Below, piece after piece: positions 1 through 22,938 of a stretch of 64,000 bases of DNA. The stretch comes from Callaeas wilsoni (Eukaryota; Chordata; Aves; Passeriformes; Callaeidae), in the NCBI GenBank assembly GCA_013398955.1, contig VWPU01013676.1, positions 124,001 through 188,000 on the forward strand. The letters are read 5' to 3'. The notes under the pieces are model-generated. The model was given only the letters and a program-made list of their open reading frames with translations. It was not told the origin of the DNA and made no database searches. The translations under genes and the position numbers were made by a program. The stretch's first letter is position 1. Every line of letters begins with the position of its first letter.

Positions 1-9314
<9,314 letters not shown>

Positions 9315-9363
9315 CTTTGTTCTTCTTTTTACTTTTCTGCTGTAGAGAAGACTGCTGAAATGT
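9315..9363 (-). CDS. CNKSR2: CNKSR2 small exon: QQKSKKKNK basic segment
   Basis: This 49-base exon encodes 16 codons, TFQQSSLQQKSKKKNK, plus the first base of the next codon. It corresponds to human residues about 537-552, with one H-to-Q change. The acceptor has a T-rich tract ending ..ttcttgtag and the donor is G/gtaaaa. The exon lies 19.2 kb downstream of the previous exon but only 866 bases from the PH exon. It is too short to form a long open frame and was recognised by its position in the protein. Its length is not a multiple of three, so skipping it would shift the frame into the PH domain. Confidence 0.94.
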
Positions 9364-10445
9364 CTACAAGAAAATCAAAATGGAAAAAATGAAAATACAA
9401 TGTTTATATTCAACCACATACTTATAATAAAAGAAATATTACATGGTAACACCAGCCAAGAGACTTCTAGGCCTAAGAAAAAAGGTAATTCTAGTTCAGC
9501 TGTTCATAAGGTTGTAAAGCAAAAGCACACCGTGAAACATCTCAAAACAGATCACCAATTAGGTTGCCAAACCAACTGTAGCTTCTGCCCAAAATGGTCA
9601 CTCTCCTCTCGTTCTGTTAATAAAGAAGGAATGTCTCTCTTTGGTTACTATGACAGTGAAGCTACATAGCCCATGTATTTCCAATGTATACACTAATTAA
9701 AGTCTTCTTGACATATATATGCAAACATGCAAAATAACACACTGCCTAATGCAGGTGTGAAAGTATTTATACAATGTTTATTAGACCATCAGACAATTTT
9801 CTCAGAACCAGGCCTAGTACTCTGAAAGACACCAGTAAATTCTGCTAAATCACAACTGGGAAAAAGTCTCCCAAATAAAAAGTCTGAACTAGAACTTAAT
9901 TTTTCACCAGGTTCTAAGTGGAAGTATTTCCCTCCAGCTGATCTACTCCCACGAACTAACCCATTCCCTTGGCAATGAGACAGGATGGAAATTGCTCCTT
10001 TATTTAAGATCTTAGCTTATTAATAATATCAATACATATTAACACATTTTATAGCTATTTCTGTTTAAAAACTTTGACTCAGATAAGCACAATCCCCAGG
10101 CACCTAAAAAAAAATTATGTAATTATTTACATATATTCACAATCAGCCAAAATTTAAAGACATTATTTCACTCATTTTGAATTTTAGTTTTCTGTAAAGG
10201 TAGACAAATATTATCAGTGTTAAAACTAAGAAAAGGCTATATTAGTGGCTGAGTATTAAAACTTCCTATTTCAGCTTACCATGAATCAATACGGAAATCA
10301 ATACTTTTGCGCCACTTGGTAAAAATAAATCTAAACAAAAGCACTGACAGCTCTGCAATCCCAAATCCTGTTCCTAGTAGGTAAGGCAAACCCTCACCCT
10401 AGTTTACAAGACTAGGTTCAATTCACAGAGCAGGTTTGGTTTTGC

Positions 10446-10542
10446 ACATGGCACTTGGTGCTATGGCTCAGTTGACATGACATTGTTTGGTCAAATGTTG
10501 GACTCGATGATCTTGCAGTTCTTCTCCAATCTTAATGACTCT
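10446..10542 (+). mobile_element. CR1 LINE 3'-end fragment
   Basis: The text runs cacttggtgctatggctcag ... gttggactcgatgatcttgc ... ccaatcttaatgactctg. This is the typical 3' end of avian CR1 elements in sense orientation (ggttggacttgatgatct..., ..ccaaccttaatgattctatg). It is diverged and 5'-truncated, and it lies antisense to CNKSR2. Confidence 0.7.
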
Positions 10543-11884
10543 GCTCTAATTTTCTCCTCCCTGCTTCCCATACCATGAGCTCATGTGCAGCAGACTCAGC
10601 TTCGAAGGGATCTCTTGCCTGACAGCTGAGAGATTCTCACACAGCAAAAACTACCATGCCCATGGGGAAAAATTACCAGCAAGACAATAATTAAGTGTAA
10701 TTAAAAAATTTACCTGACTTGCTAGATGTGCTGATCCCTTGGAGACCGTATCTGACAGAAACTACTCCACTATACTGCTGCATCAGTGGGTCAAAGCAGG
10801 ACTCCACTGGGAGCTAAAAAAGGATCCCACTTGTTTTCATTCCCTGGCTCTTGTCCTTTTTCTTCTGCTACTGGTACCAATTATATCAGCACCAGCTCTC
10901 CACAAACCAAGACAGCAACACCATCCCACTTACATCACATGAAATATTTCGACCTGTGAAGGACTAGAAGAGATCTTAATGACCCAGGAATAACAGAGTG
11001 GCTGAGCAGAAGTGTGTAAATAACTCCCTCTGAAAATCTTACTTAATTCAAAGTAGATGAAAAAATACACACACATATAAATCCAAAACTTTAGCAATTT
11101 CGGTTCACAACTCAAGACAATTTCATTCTGCTGTTTGACTTTTCTGCACCATTATTTTCACTGTGTCAAAACAGAAAAGGAAAATCTCTGCTCCATTTTC
11201 TCACAAGTGATTCTGAGAGCAGGTGAGAACAATATGAAAAGCCTTTTCTTTCTTTAGATATTTTGTCTGTAAATTGAACCTGCAAACCTCAGTTCACACC
11301 TCTTAACTTCGGAGTTAGTTTTTGGGAAGAAAGGGTAATGAAGGGGTATCAGTTTTTAATAGGAAGAAAGCATGTAATTTACATGTCTAACCATTTTTCC
11401 ATACATTATGTTATATTGCAAAATAGAAACGTTTTATTAAATTCAGTTATTATTCTAAATTAGCTCACTGAATTAAATAATAATTAAGGGCAAATTCTAC
11501 AACTGAGTGAAGTTCCTGGGAACTATTTCAACTCCAGTGATTTTAACTAACCCTTTAGATTATTTTACATAGACTTCAGGCTTCAAGTTAGTTGACCTTT
11601 TGCAAGGAACAGCACCATCTTTTTTCTTAACTCAGAAAATGTATTTGTAATATAATATATGTAATTAGAAAACAACAACAACAACCAAGTGAGGATGAAA
11701 TCTAAAAACGCTTCTTCTGTTGCTTTTTTTAGGAAATCATTGGATGCAGTCTACAGCCTCTTACCAGTTGTAAGATAATGCTTAGTGCTGTTTTTTCAGT
11801 GGTGTCAGGAGGTCGTGTCCTTCCTCCTGATCAGAGCAAGGCTTGCTTTGAAGCCAACACTGGATCCTGTTCTTCAAGGTCATC

Positions 11885-11980
11885 TCTAGCATAGATAAAC
11901 TATCTCCAAAGAGGTAGATTCCACAGCTTCTTTAAGCAACCTGTCCTAATGTTGGCCACCATAATGTTTCCCCTTTTACA
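11885..11980 (-). mobile_element. Degraded CR1 LINE fragment (weak)
   Basis: The stretch gtagattccacagcttcttt, then aagcaacctgtcctaatg and the words after it, resemble the antisense CR1 3' region (..gattccacagcctctctgggcaacctgt..). The match is short and diverged, so this call is tentative. Confidence 0.5.
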
Positions 11981-12756
11981 GCTTAATTCTGTGATGAGGC
12001 AAACACCGAAATAATACAAATACTATTTCTAAATTCCATGAACCCTAAAACCATGGATTTACACAAAAGCAAGAAATTACTTGTACTAATGCAAACTTGC
12101 TGTAAGACACTGTTTAATCACTCTCCCACAAAGCCAGATTCAATGTATGTTCACTGCATTTTGATTCTGATACATCTTGAGCTTTGAGTAACTGCTTTCA
12201 TAAACATCTTGTCCCAGTTTCCAAGAATCCATCTCTTCCACTAATTCTGAGAGCAAGCATGAAATGAAATAGAAAGCAGCATTCCATATTAAAGAAAGTT
12301 GTTAGTAACTCAAAATAATGAGTAAAACGCAAACAAGATGGACTCTGAAAAGATTAAACAGATGAGTACCTTGAGACAAGTGGAAATTGTTACTGCTGAA
12401 GAAAATTGGAAACTGTTTAATCATATTCTGAATTATATGCTTTCCAGTCACCCAAAATACAACTACAAAAACTTTCCACTACCTGAAAGCAAGGTGTCAC
12501 TCGATGTTTAACATGTATCAAAACTCCTTTGAATATACTGAGACTCAGTGAGTTCTTTAGACACAATGATTTTCTCCTGTAATATGGGATCTTTGAGCTT
12601 GTTGTATTTAATAATACACCTAGACTAAGCCCTTTGACCAATGCATCTCTAAGGAGAATATCAAAGAAACATTTAATGTATATATAAATCTGCCTTTCCT
12701 ATTAGCAGCCTCAAAGCGCATGTATTTTAAGAGGAATAAAACAGCATTTATTAAAG

Positions 12757-12845
12757 GGTTTTTTCTATGTTTCTGGTTTGGTGTTTTGGCTTTTGTGGGG
12801 GTTTTTTGGGGTTTTTTGTGGGGTTATTTTGGTCTGTTTGGTTTT
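12757..12845 (+). repeat. G/T-rich simple tract with three G4-5 runs
   Basis: Between about 12757 and 12845 the plus strand is almost only G and T. It has runs of five G at 12797-12801, four at 12808-12811 and four at 12820-12823, separated by T tracts. On the transcribed strand's RNA this appears as an A/C-rich tract. Confidence 0.8.
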
Positions 12846-15800
12846 TCTTACAAAAGTACTAGCATGCCTCTAGCCCTATCTTTCTGACGTCTTAGCTGCA
12901 AATTCCATTGTGCAGGGAAGAGCTGTAACAGTTCCTCTCTCCCTGCAACTCTTCATTCCCAGACCTGCTGTGTGGGTTGCACTTATTTTAACAGTCTTCA
13001 AGATGACTGACAGAGTTCCAAAAGGCCAGCAGACTGCACAGCTGTAAAGAGCAACCTGCCTCAGGGCAAGCCCTTCAGGAATATAGCACAGCAATGCAGC
13101 TACACTGTAATAATCTTGCAGGTGGAGGCTCACACCAGCCAGAGAGATCCCCACTGGTCTGTACTTGTATGTGCTCTTTAGCAAGAAAAGAATCCCACGT
13201 AGGTGGTATAATCAACACTATGTGCAGGCACACAATCACACATCAGCATCTCTGTATGTGTAACAGAACATTTTCAAGAAAGGAGACAACCATGGTTTTG
13301 TCTCATTCTCAGAGTTATCCAGGTTTCTCTCCTGGGATAAAGTATTTATTATTGGTTAGTACTATTACTGCTCTATATTTGCTCAGAAGGGAAACAAGAC
13401 TGGAAGTTAGTCATTAATGTTCAGAAGCCTGAAAATGTATTTATTATTAACTTATTTAGTAGTTATTTTCATAGCTCTCTATTTGTGAAAATATATTTAA
13501 ATGAAAGTGTGAAATGATTTAAGTTTCAATTAATTTATTTGTTTTGTGTGAAATAGGAAACTTAATGAAGTGATCTTTCAATACTATTATTAAACTGGAG
13601 TGAGACTGCTATCAGAAGAGGAGAATGCTTGATAGAACTGTTAGGATGAAAGTTAGAAAACTTCTATTCCAGTTGATAGCTCCAATAAAAGTAGAAAACA
13701 AATAGACTGGTTATTGAAATGATAAATCTGAGAAGATTAGTTATTTCGACAAACTTCAAGAGTCTGAGGAAGATGTCTAAAGATTTGAGGTGAAGCTGTT
13801 CCTTAGAACTTCTCTAAGATCTAATATAAATTAGATAGGTGTGACCAACAGAACACTACATCCATGTCCAAAAAATAAACATATTTTAAAAGTTATATAA
13901 ACTCCTTCATGGTTACAGAATTTGTAGGTCTACCAAAAAAAGACCACAACTGAAGTTTCTCTGAAGGTCTAGACTGGCCATAGCAATTAGTACTAAATTG
14001 GACAGCTCCTAAAATTCTCATTCAAGGGATTTTTTGTTTCTCCCCTTTTCTTCAGAGATTTTTCACTCTCTCATTTTAAAAAAGCTGGAAGAGAGAACCA
14101 GGTTATGGAAAAAATATCCAATTCTTCTACCCAAATTTGAGCTCAGTCTGATTGGAAGGGAAAATGGCAGGTATCTTTAGAGCTTTATTTAGAGCTCAGG
14201 TCAAATTAAATTTTTCTCAGGTTGCAAGTTTAGACACTAAGGAACTGTTTACAGGCAGGCAGTTCCCCTCTGTCACTGCAAAACAGCTTTCTCTAGTTTC
14301 AGCAGGGTAGCCTGTAACACGTCTGATTACTGGAACTTTCTGCTACAGATGGAAAAGCCAGTATCTAGAAAAAAAATGAAAACTGGTTCTGCCAATTACA
14401 TGACTGATCTCTCACTTTGAGAGATAGTTCTCAGTGCTTTGAGAACACTGGCAATGTTCTATTTTCAGAGTTTTGATATACCACATACACATTTCTCTGC
14501 ATTTGGTGTGTTGAGATCCAAAATTCCAGAGCTAAAAGAAGAGTGAAAAAGGAGAAAATGCAAACTTATTTATATACAATGTCATGCTCTACATCAGCAT
14601 TGCCGTCTCATGCTTAAAGGTACTCCCAACAGAAGACTTTACCAAAATCTTTTTTTTGTTGTTTACCATCTTGTTTAGTCTCCATTAAGAGCTTACAGTA
14701 GACAGTACTAATTATTTTCATGTGTATTTGTGGAAAATAAAGATTTCAAGGGCTGTGTTACAAAGACATGATGAGAGAAGAGCTCTGTCAGATCAAAGTT
14801 TGAAACCTCCTGCCAATCAGCATCAGAATTTCATTCATGCATTTTGTTAACAACCACAAGGAGAAAGGAACAGCATGTATGTGACTTTAGAGTTTTTTAC
14901 CGTAAAAAAAAAGGTAGCCTGAGATCTTGAAGCTGCCAACTTTCTATCTGCCTCTGAGGTGAGCAATGGCTGTATGAGCTGTGCAGGATGGTCTCCTTAT
15001 CACAAAGTCTGCAAGGGCTGATAATATCAAAGATGTCTATTCTTTTCATAAAACTGCTCCTATGTCTGCTTATCCAAGAAGAATAGGCTAGCTAAGGGCA
15101 GAACTCAATTGTCTGAAATGTGATAGCAAGCACAGCTTTTCTGCCAGGGATTCTTATTCATTCCCCCATTTCTAAATGTTTTCCTGTCATTTCTCGGCGG
15201 TTCTGTGGCAAATGCTACGTTAGCTGGATACAACTTAGTAGTTGAGCAAGCTATAGCAAATATTTTGTGCAAAGTTGTTAGCATAATGAATGCAAAAATA
15301 AAACATTTTTTTTAATCTCCAGGCTATCTGGAAAAATAATATACAGTGGTGCTGCTTTCTACCATCAGGAAAAGATTTTCCTTCTTAGCCATTAAGCCAC
15401 AGGACTCTTTAATTGAATTACCAAAGCAGTAAAACTCCTGGACAGCATTACCTTTAAATGACACTTCTCATATTTCCCCAGTCTTTTCGACTGACATAAC
15501 AAGGACTGCAGCAGTGTCATAGCTGCCTGAAGCAAATGAGGATAAAAAGTTAAACTAGACAAGTGCTGTTCATTAGAATAATTTATTCTGAGATCATTCT
15601 TCTGCTCTACATCTACTTTGAAACATGTAATTTTGGTACCTCCCACACTACTTTTTAGTGACAGTAAGAAATCTAGGAGAGAAAAGGAGGATTCAAAAGC
15701 TGTATGTAGCCTTTAACAGCTAAAGTCCAAGATGCATCAGTCGCTCCATCACCGTGTATGTTTCAAGTGCACCTATTTAAGAAGGAAAATAGAAACTAAA

Positions 15801-15911
15801 CTATCACCTGTTACAGGACAGTATTCAACCCTTTATTTTGATTTCCAGTCCACATCAGTTCCCAGTTTATGCTCTTACTGAGGAGAATGGACCAGTCAGA
15901 AAAACCACAAA

Positions 15912-16180
15912 ACAACTGAGGCAGGAAGGCAGCCCTGGAGACCATCTTATTCAGCCTTGTTGCTCAAAGCAGACTCAAGGAGAGAAGGTTGTTCAGGGCT
16001 ATGTCCAGTTGGGTTTTTAGCATCTCCGAGATGGAGACCAAAAATTCCATGGGCAACATGTTCCAGTTAAACCATCTTCACAGTAAAAGTTGTTTTTTTT
16101 TTTTTTTTTAATGTTTTTACGGAATTTCCTGTATTTCAATTTTTGTCCATTGCCTTTTGTCTTTTCACAGTGTGTCTGAG
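15912..16180 (-). mobile_element. CR1 LINE 3'-region fragment
   Basis: The plus strand reads caactgaggcaggaaggcag, then accatcttattcagccttgt, gctcaaagcagactcaagg, gtccagttgggtttttagca, ggcaacatgttccagt and ggaatttcctgtatttca. These words follow the antisense of the CR1 3' region in order, so the element lies on the minus strand. A run of 17 T at about 16093-16109 interrupts it. Confidence 0.8.
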
Positions 16181-19016
16181 ACAAGTCACCTCAAAAGTAT
16201 TTGAGAAGCCTTGTGGATACTTGTGCCCTGCTGCATTGCAAACTTTGCAATTTCCTCCAGGAAAAACCTTGGTTTGATTAGAAAATTTCTGTGTTATTCA
16301 CAGGAAAGGCAGGTTTTCCCTCTTATGCTTCTTTAAACATTAAAACAATAAGAGTATCCAAGAAGATTTAAGAAATTTATTCTTGATCTATTATGGGATT
16401 AGAGAGGTGGTCGGTGGCACAACATGGAGCCAATCCTGGACCTTCTCAGAAGAAAACAAACTGCTGTAAAATGGAAGTCACCCCCCAGGGCATTAACCAC
16501 ATTTTGGATGAAGCCCACGGTCTTTGCAGAGGAAAAATTATTAGCCTAAAATAAAGGTCCCATGCCCTCTTAAAACACCTAGATGCTTGCTTATGGTGAA
16601 AAGCACATACACCTCCTTCTGCAGGAGGAGTCAGCAACAGCTCTGATTGTGCCCCTTAGCATGATCTCTTTCATATTGCTCTGTCTGATTGTGTGAAAGA
16701 GAAAAGCGCAGAGGATGTAGGTGCTCTGAGAAAACAGATTTCTGCTTTAAGGAAGATACACTATTGCAAGGTATTCTCTGTTAGCACTTGGACATAATAT
16801 GCTTTAGTGAAAGAAACAGAAAACTCCTTCTGGCTTTGAATAGAGGGGAAGTTTTCAGGGAGAAAAGAAGGAGAGAGCTTCTTTACATCAGGAATTATAC
16901 ATTCTATTAAAATTCATACCAAACACTTCCATTGCCCTTATGAAATAAGGCAGAAAAAGAACAGTTCATTCCAGGATAAAAGTCCCATTACCTGCTGGAA
17001 TTCAGTAAAATTTCCTCTAAGCATAAGATGAAGCAGCCCTTTGCAGAAGGTGGGGAAAGATAACATTAGGTCTTTTTTAATTCTGAGCTGGCCATGGTGA
17101 CCTTTTGGGTACAAACCAGATTACAGGAAGTTTTACACACCATTCCAAAGTCAGATTTCTGTAGTGCTGGAAATGCTATCTACTTGGGTTAATCTGAAAG
17201 CAAAGGGATATACTTGAGAAGTGGGCAAAAAGCAGTTATTGCTTTATGAAAAATACCAGGCTGCTTTTTCCTCCACGGCACAGTAGCAGAGATGGATTGG
17301 CTGACTCAGGGATCCGGCGCTAAGCAACAAGCACTTCTCTCCAGTAAAACAGAAACACCTAATAAAACAGCTCCAGTTAGGAGCCGCAGTGCTGCAAAGA
17401 GCCATTTTCCTCCCAGGTGGAACCTCACAATCTCCCATATTGTGTGTTAGCAACAGGCTCGAGGAGCCACCACTGTGTAAGTGGGGCAGAGGAATGGGGC
17501 TGAGAGACTCCTGTGGACTCAAAACCACTACTTGGAAAAAATCCCTTGTTCAGAAACAATGGAGCTCTTTGCCAAAGCATTTTGATAAAATGACACTCTG
17601 AAACAGGCATACGTGCTCCATTAATTCAAACAACATTTCCACCACTCAGTACAAGTGTTTTAGGATGCTGGATTTCATGATGCATGCCAGCCAGTGTCCT
17701 TGGTTGAACGCTTTCATAGTCCTGGTACCTTCCCTTCCCTTGTGCAGGAAGGAGAACAGAGAGGGGACAGCAGAGAAGTCAAAGTCAGGCCCTGGATCAA
17801 AGTTCCCCTGGGTGTGATACTCCCCACCATACTGCAGTGGTAACTCCTGCTGAGTCCCCTCTGCGCAATACCTGACATAAACTTCTCTGCTACAATGTGC
17901 TGCACTTCATCTCTTCTTTATCAAAGGGGAATAACCGAGGGACTAAATCACTTATTCTACATTAATAAAAAATAAAATCTCAACTGCGCTATTGTGATTG
18001 TACCAGTTACAGGTAACGTAGCTTACTGACGCACAGACAATGCTAATACCTACAGAGGTAATGGCCCTCTATCAGGTAATAAAAGCAGGATACAATCAGG
18101 AATGACTCTGTGAAACAGGTAACAGAAAAAAATACAGAATAGGGATGTGAAAGAAAATTAGGAAATGTTCTGAGCTGAGACATTTATTAGCATATAGATC
18201 TACATCTCTAGACCATATAAAATTACACTTTCAGACCATTATATTCTATGCAGTAAGGAATAAATCTAGCCTGGCAGAGCTGGACTAGATGACTTTTACA
18301 GTAACTCGCTCATTTTTAAAGAATTCCCCAGCTTTGTCATGGAAAGAAATTGTGACAGGTCATTTTTTTTTCCCCTCATGGTCAAAATGCAAAAGAAGGT
18401 AATAGAGAAAGTTTAAACAAAAATTTTCCACAAAAGATTCCAATTGTGCTTCATGATGGCCCACAAACCAATCTTATCTCATCTCTAGAGGATTTTGCTT
18501 TGCTGCAATAATTAACTCCGGATTTTAGTAAAGATCAGAGAGTACATAGAAATAGATGTAAAATTTCCCATATTCAATACCTTCAAATTTAATTTGGGCA
18601 ACCACTTCCCCAATAAGAGCAAATTAATGGTATTAACTATTTCTTTCAAAGAGAAACAATGCAGATGTGAAAATATTCTCCAATCTGTGACAGGAATAAT
18701 ATACCTCAAGAACAATGCAGATATTATTCCATATAATTAAAAGAACTTAGCACTCTCTCCTGAGGAGACAAAGTATTACTGTTTTGCAAAATACATGCTT
18801 AAACAGAACTCAAATATAAAAGCTGCATATGCACATCTACTCTTTTCAGTCTTGAGTTCAAAGGATTGAGAGTCTAGAACCAGCAAAACAGATGTGAGAT
18901 TACTGAGGCAAATTCCCAAGATGATTTTAGCTAAGCAGCAATGAGACAACAGAAACTATGCCTTAAATCCGAGCAAGCTGCTATTCTCTCAGCTATTGCC
19001 AAAATATCTCTTTTAC

Positions 19017-19480
19017 TGTTCATTGCCGCGCTGCCTGCTGCTTTGCTCTGGCTTGGCCTGTCGATCCAGGCAGCCATCCTCACAGGATAGCGGTGTCTGG
19101 TCGAGATAGGGTCACTTCTGGCCCGAAGCCGTTTGCAACAAGCAGTCTCTGGGCTTTAGTTCGGCAGGAGCAACGGCAAGGAGGGAAGAGTTGGAATTTC
19201 TGTAGCTTTAATCCAAGTTTATTTTCTTGAAGGGGAGCTCACAGAAAGACCCCTTAACTCTTTGGTTACATGTTTTTATAGGGTTACAAAGTGAAAGAGG
19301 TATAACAGAGATAGCCAATCCAAAGGTGACACGCGTGACAAACAACTAATAGAAACATCTCAGGGGAGGAACTTAGCCTAAGTTCCAAATGGTAGTACAG
19401 CTAGAGATAATCTTGAAACACACTGTCCGGTGAGAGGCCTGAATCTCTGAAACAAAGAGAGGAGGCAGGCACAGGTGACC
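19017..19480 (-). mobile_element. Solo-LTR-like element of an endogenous retrovirus (sense to CNKSR2)
   Basis: Read on the minus strand, this region has the order of an LTR. A U3-like part is followed by a TATA box (tataaaa, plus-strand 19274-19280), then an AATAAA signal about 55 bases on (19218-19223), then a U5-like tail ending ..atgaaca at 19017. The TG..CA ending is consistent at that edge. The U3 edge is uncertain (about 19400-19480) and I could not find a target-site duplication. No retroviral coding sequence was seen next to it, so it is probably a solo LTR. It does not obviously belong to the family at 22939 and 51711. Confidence 0.7.
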
Positions 19481-19659
19481 TCAGGGGTTAAGAATTTTTA
19501 TGCTGTGGACTCTTCTTTGAACCTATCCTCTGAGGCAGAGTCTGGTGCAGTGAAATTAACCCATTCTGAATCACCCAAGATAGTCTGGGTCACTGCAACA
19601 GTTCATCTCCAGCTCTTCTGCCATGAGGACAGACAAGCAGCGCTGCAGGTTGGCTGAAA

Positions 19660-19818
19660 ATTCATTCAGTCTCCATCTCAGGAGGTGTTCAACATCCAGC
19701 TGGGCAGAGCCCTGAGAAGCCTTGTCTGACCTCAGAGCTGGCGCTGCTTTGAGCCAAAGCCCAGAGCACAGAACCTCCTGAGGCTGCTCCCAGACTGAAT
19801 TATCCTATTATCCTACGC
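19660..19818 (+). mobile_element. CR1 LINE 3' end
   Basis: The order tctcaggaggtgttcaacat, ctgggcagagccctgagaag, tgtctgacctcagagctggc, tgctttgagc, tcctgaggctgctcccagac, tgaattatcctattatccta follows the sense CR1 3' end. It finishes in the decayed 8-base tail repeat (attctatg type). The element is 5'-truncated, as most CR1 copies are. Confidence 0.82.
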
Positions 19819-22800
19819 AGTTCATGCTGGTTTCTGAGGCATCTGGGTTTTGTTCTTCTGTAGCAAATTCATTAGATGCCTTTCTCTTGCTGGCATTTCT
19901 TCCCCTCTGTCCAACATTTTACTTGGAATTATGACAACTGGCTATCCATTCACCCAGTTTATCACCTTTTACTGGTCCCATCATTAGTAGCAGCAATTCA
20001 TACCATGTTTGAATGTCGAGTTTAATACAGATCTGAATAGGATTAAGTAAAAGAGATTAACTGTAACAGCAGAGGACTAGACCCAGGAGGCCCCTCTATT
20101 CCTCTATGTTGATTGCACTAGTCTAAAAATAATACAAAGCCATCTTCCATTAGCAAAGAATTTATATGCTGCTTCTCTCTTGCTTTTTCTCTCAGAAATG
20201 TAGATTTATTTGAACCAAATTTTTACCAAACTCAGATGAAATAGCAAAAATTACCTTTGACCACAACGATCTTATGGCTATGCCAATAATTTTCCAATTG
20301 TCACAAGAAAGGCATATTTTACTTATTGGTAACTGTTTTATTGTTTTGTTTATATGCTACACAGTTCACTTATGACCTAAATGAAGTTCTTACATTTTTA
20401 TGACTTATTTTGTGTCTGTTACATTTGTGAAGTGCTGCATTTGAATGAAAGGATACACACAGTACTGTTTAGATGGTTTCTTTTGGGCGTGTAGAAGCTG
20501 GCCAAGTCCTGGAACCATTATTTCAACTTGAGAATGTGAGACACGCTGCTTTTCTGTCTGAATCAGATATATAAACCCACAAGTATCCAACTGAAAGAAA
20601 CCCCATATGTGCCAATGTGTAGGCATTCAAAGCTGCCCATGGCCAGTGGGATGATTTTGGCTGTGGGATGTGATAGTGTTTCAGACTCATGAAGGCAATA
20701 GGTAAAAATTTCCCATTATGTTTCTTTCTCTTATCCTACTTTCCCTTACTTAATTTTTTAAGTGTTGTTCTTTCTCAATGTCTCTCAGAGCAAAGGGCTG
20801 TCTGTACCTGAACTAGAGTAGATGAGGCTGATGAGAAATGGATACAAGCCCATGATGCCTTCACAGCACAATTGCATTTTCTTCTCTGCATTGCGTTCTA
20901 TGAAACATTTTAGTAGCACTTTTGCCTCCGAATAGACTTTGAGGCTTTTAAAATAACTCCAAATCTGATTATTCTACAACTTCATAAGCCTCTTCAGCTC
21001 AGTTTCTACTGCAATGCAGTGAGTTTCTTCCATTTCCACACATGTGGACCTAGCTCCCATCACAGCCTCATTTCCTCATTACATGCTCACTGATGGAAAA
21101 GGGAGCAAGGACTTGAAGCCACAGAACAGGCCAAACAACCCCCTAAGGCTACAGAAACTGAGGTGAGATATGACCAGCATAACCTACAGAAGAAAGATGT
21201 AAATGTCTTAAATGCTCCAGGCACCTCCAGAGAGGGATATCCTGGTGCTCAGCTTTTACCAGCCAAGCTCTGCTGGACCCTCACAAACAGACAAGGACTT
21301 GAGAAGAAACTCAGGCACCACAGCAGCTCAGAGTGCTGGACTTTTCTACTGAGGCACCCAGGAGCCTACTCACAGTCCAGCCTGAGACAGCTGTTTTTGA
21401 AAGTCCAGACATCATGAAAAATTACAGGTTTTTTTCTCTTGTGAAATTTCAACAGCGTATGTGCTACTTTTAGTTAAGGTTGTGGTTTCCTACCTTTACA
21501 GTAGAAGCTAGAGTGTGCACAATTCTATTTAGACTGTAAAGGGCTAACTTGCAACAAAGCAGTGAAGAAATGATTTTTAAAATAATTTCTTACTGTGGTA
21601 ATTAGAGACTGAAATTTTTCACAATTATTTCCAAAACTGTTCATGATGTTCATTTAATTTCTGGACAGTTACTTAAAATCCAGTGCCATTTCTTTGCTGG
21701 GAATATAAAAATGGTTTTTAACTGGAACACAGCTATAATTTTTTTACATTAAATAATTCTTACATTTTCAAAAAGGAGTTTAAAATTCCCTTTGCTGATG
21801 ATTAAATCATATGACTCTGCAATCTATCTGCAAGTTTCAGTATTATTTGAATACATATATTTAAATGGAGATGAAAGACCACAGCAAAGAAGTAACACTA
21901 ATTCAAATATTAACAAAAATTATGGAAATACTATTGAAAAATATTTTTCACTATGCACTTAGGTTAAACTGGACTTTGATACCAGCTGCTAGATTTTCAT
22001 TCTATAACAATTACATGTCTAACTATAGACTATTGTGAAAACAGGGAGGAGAAAAATAAAAAGGGAGCCTTGTTATTTAAATACTGCCATAGTTGGACTT
22101 CAAATATTTTTAAGAAGAAAATGTACCAACTCCATCTGTTGTAATGGTACAATGACATTCTAGATTTCAGACACCTACTTAAAATCTGTGCAACTGATTT
22201 TTAATTTTTGCTCTACAAATTTTTTTTATTTACAAATATCCATAACAAAAAAATTCACCAAACAGAAATTCTTTAAATACTGTGATATTTAGAATTATAG
22301 GAAACTGTTAGTTTTTCAGTGGGGTAGTTTTGTTACAGTTGTTTTTATTGGTAAATCGTTTTGCAGTATGCAATGTTTTTAAGATGCCATTTTTATAAAG
22401 AAGATTTTTGCAATAAATTGATGGGCAGCTTGAGCACAAGTTTATTACGAAATGAACACTCACATGTTCTGCGCTTTTTAAAATGCTAGTTATTGAGTAC
22501 TATGATTAAAGGGTTTTATAAATACATGCATATTTGATTCAAGAATTTTCGTCAAAAAACTATGTAGTTTAAGTGTTTTCACTTTTTACTTCCTTTCAGC
22601 CTTTCTGCAGAGAGGAATAGGAGAAGTAAGGAAAAATCAACCACTTAGTTAGACTTAAAGTTTTCAAAATCATGAGTTTTTGGTAAATTCTTCTCTGTAT
22701 TGACAACCCCTAAATACATACATTTTGAATTCAACTTTTAAAAGCATTTTCCTGGATTTTTTCTGGAGGGGTTTGTAAGAGACAAGAAACACCTGGAAAT

Positions 22801-22938
22801 ATGCATAATTTAAGTAGAAGTTATTTTGACTAAAAGTTACTGTCTCCTTTTCAATTTATATTATTAGCTAAAAACTGATTTTTGCAATAGGTCTAAACAA
22901 ATCTTCTTCTCTTAAAGTGATCTCAACAAGATCACTGT

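Noticed and set aside
18250..18305. Short CR1-tail-like phrase (gctggactagatgactttta)
   Set aside because: Only about 25 bases resemble a CR1 3' end, with no upstream or tail-repeat support. Too short to call.
19017..19975. Possible 7-8 base target duplication (cttttac at 19010-19016 and near 19965)
   Set aside because: The right-hand copy lies beyond the CR1 piece at 19660-19818, so the interval would not be a single LTR. The right end is also not a clean CA. Treated as coincidence.
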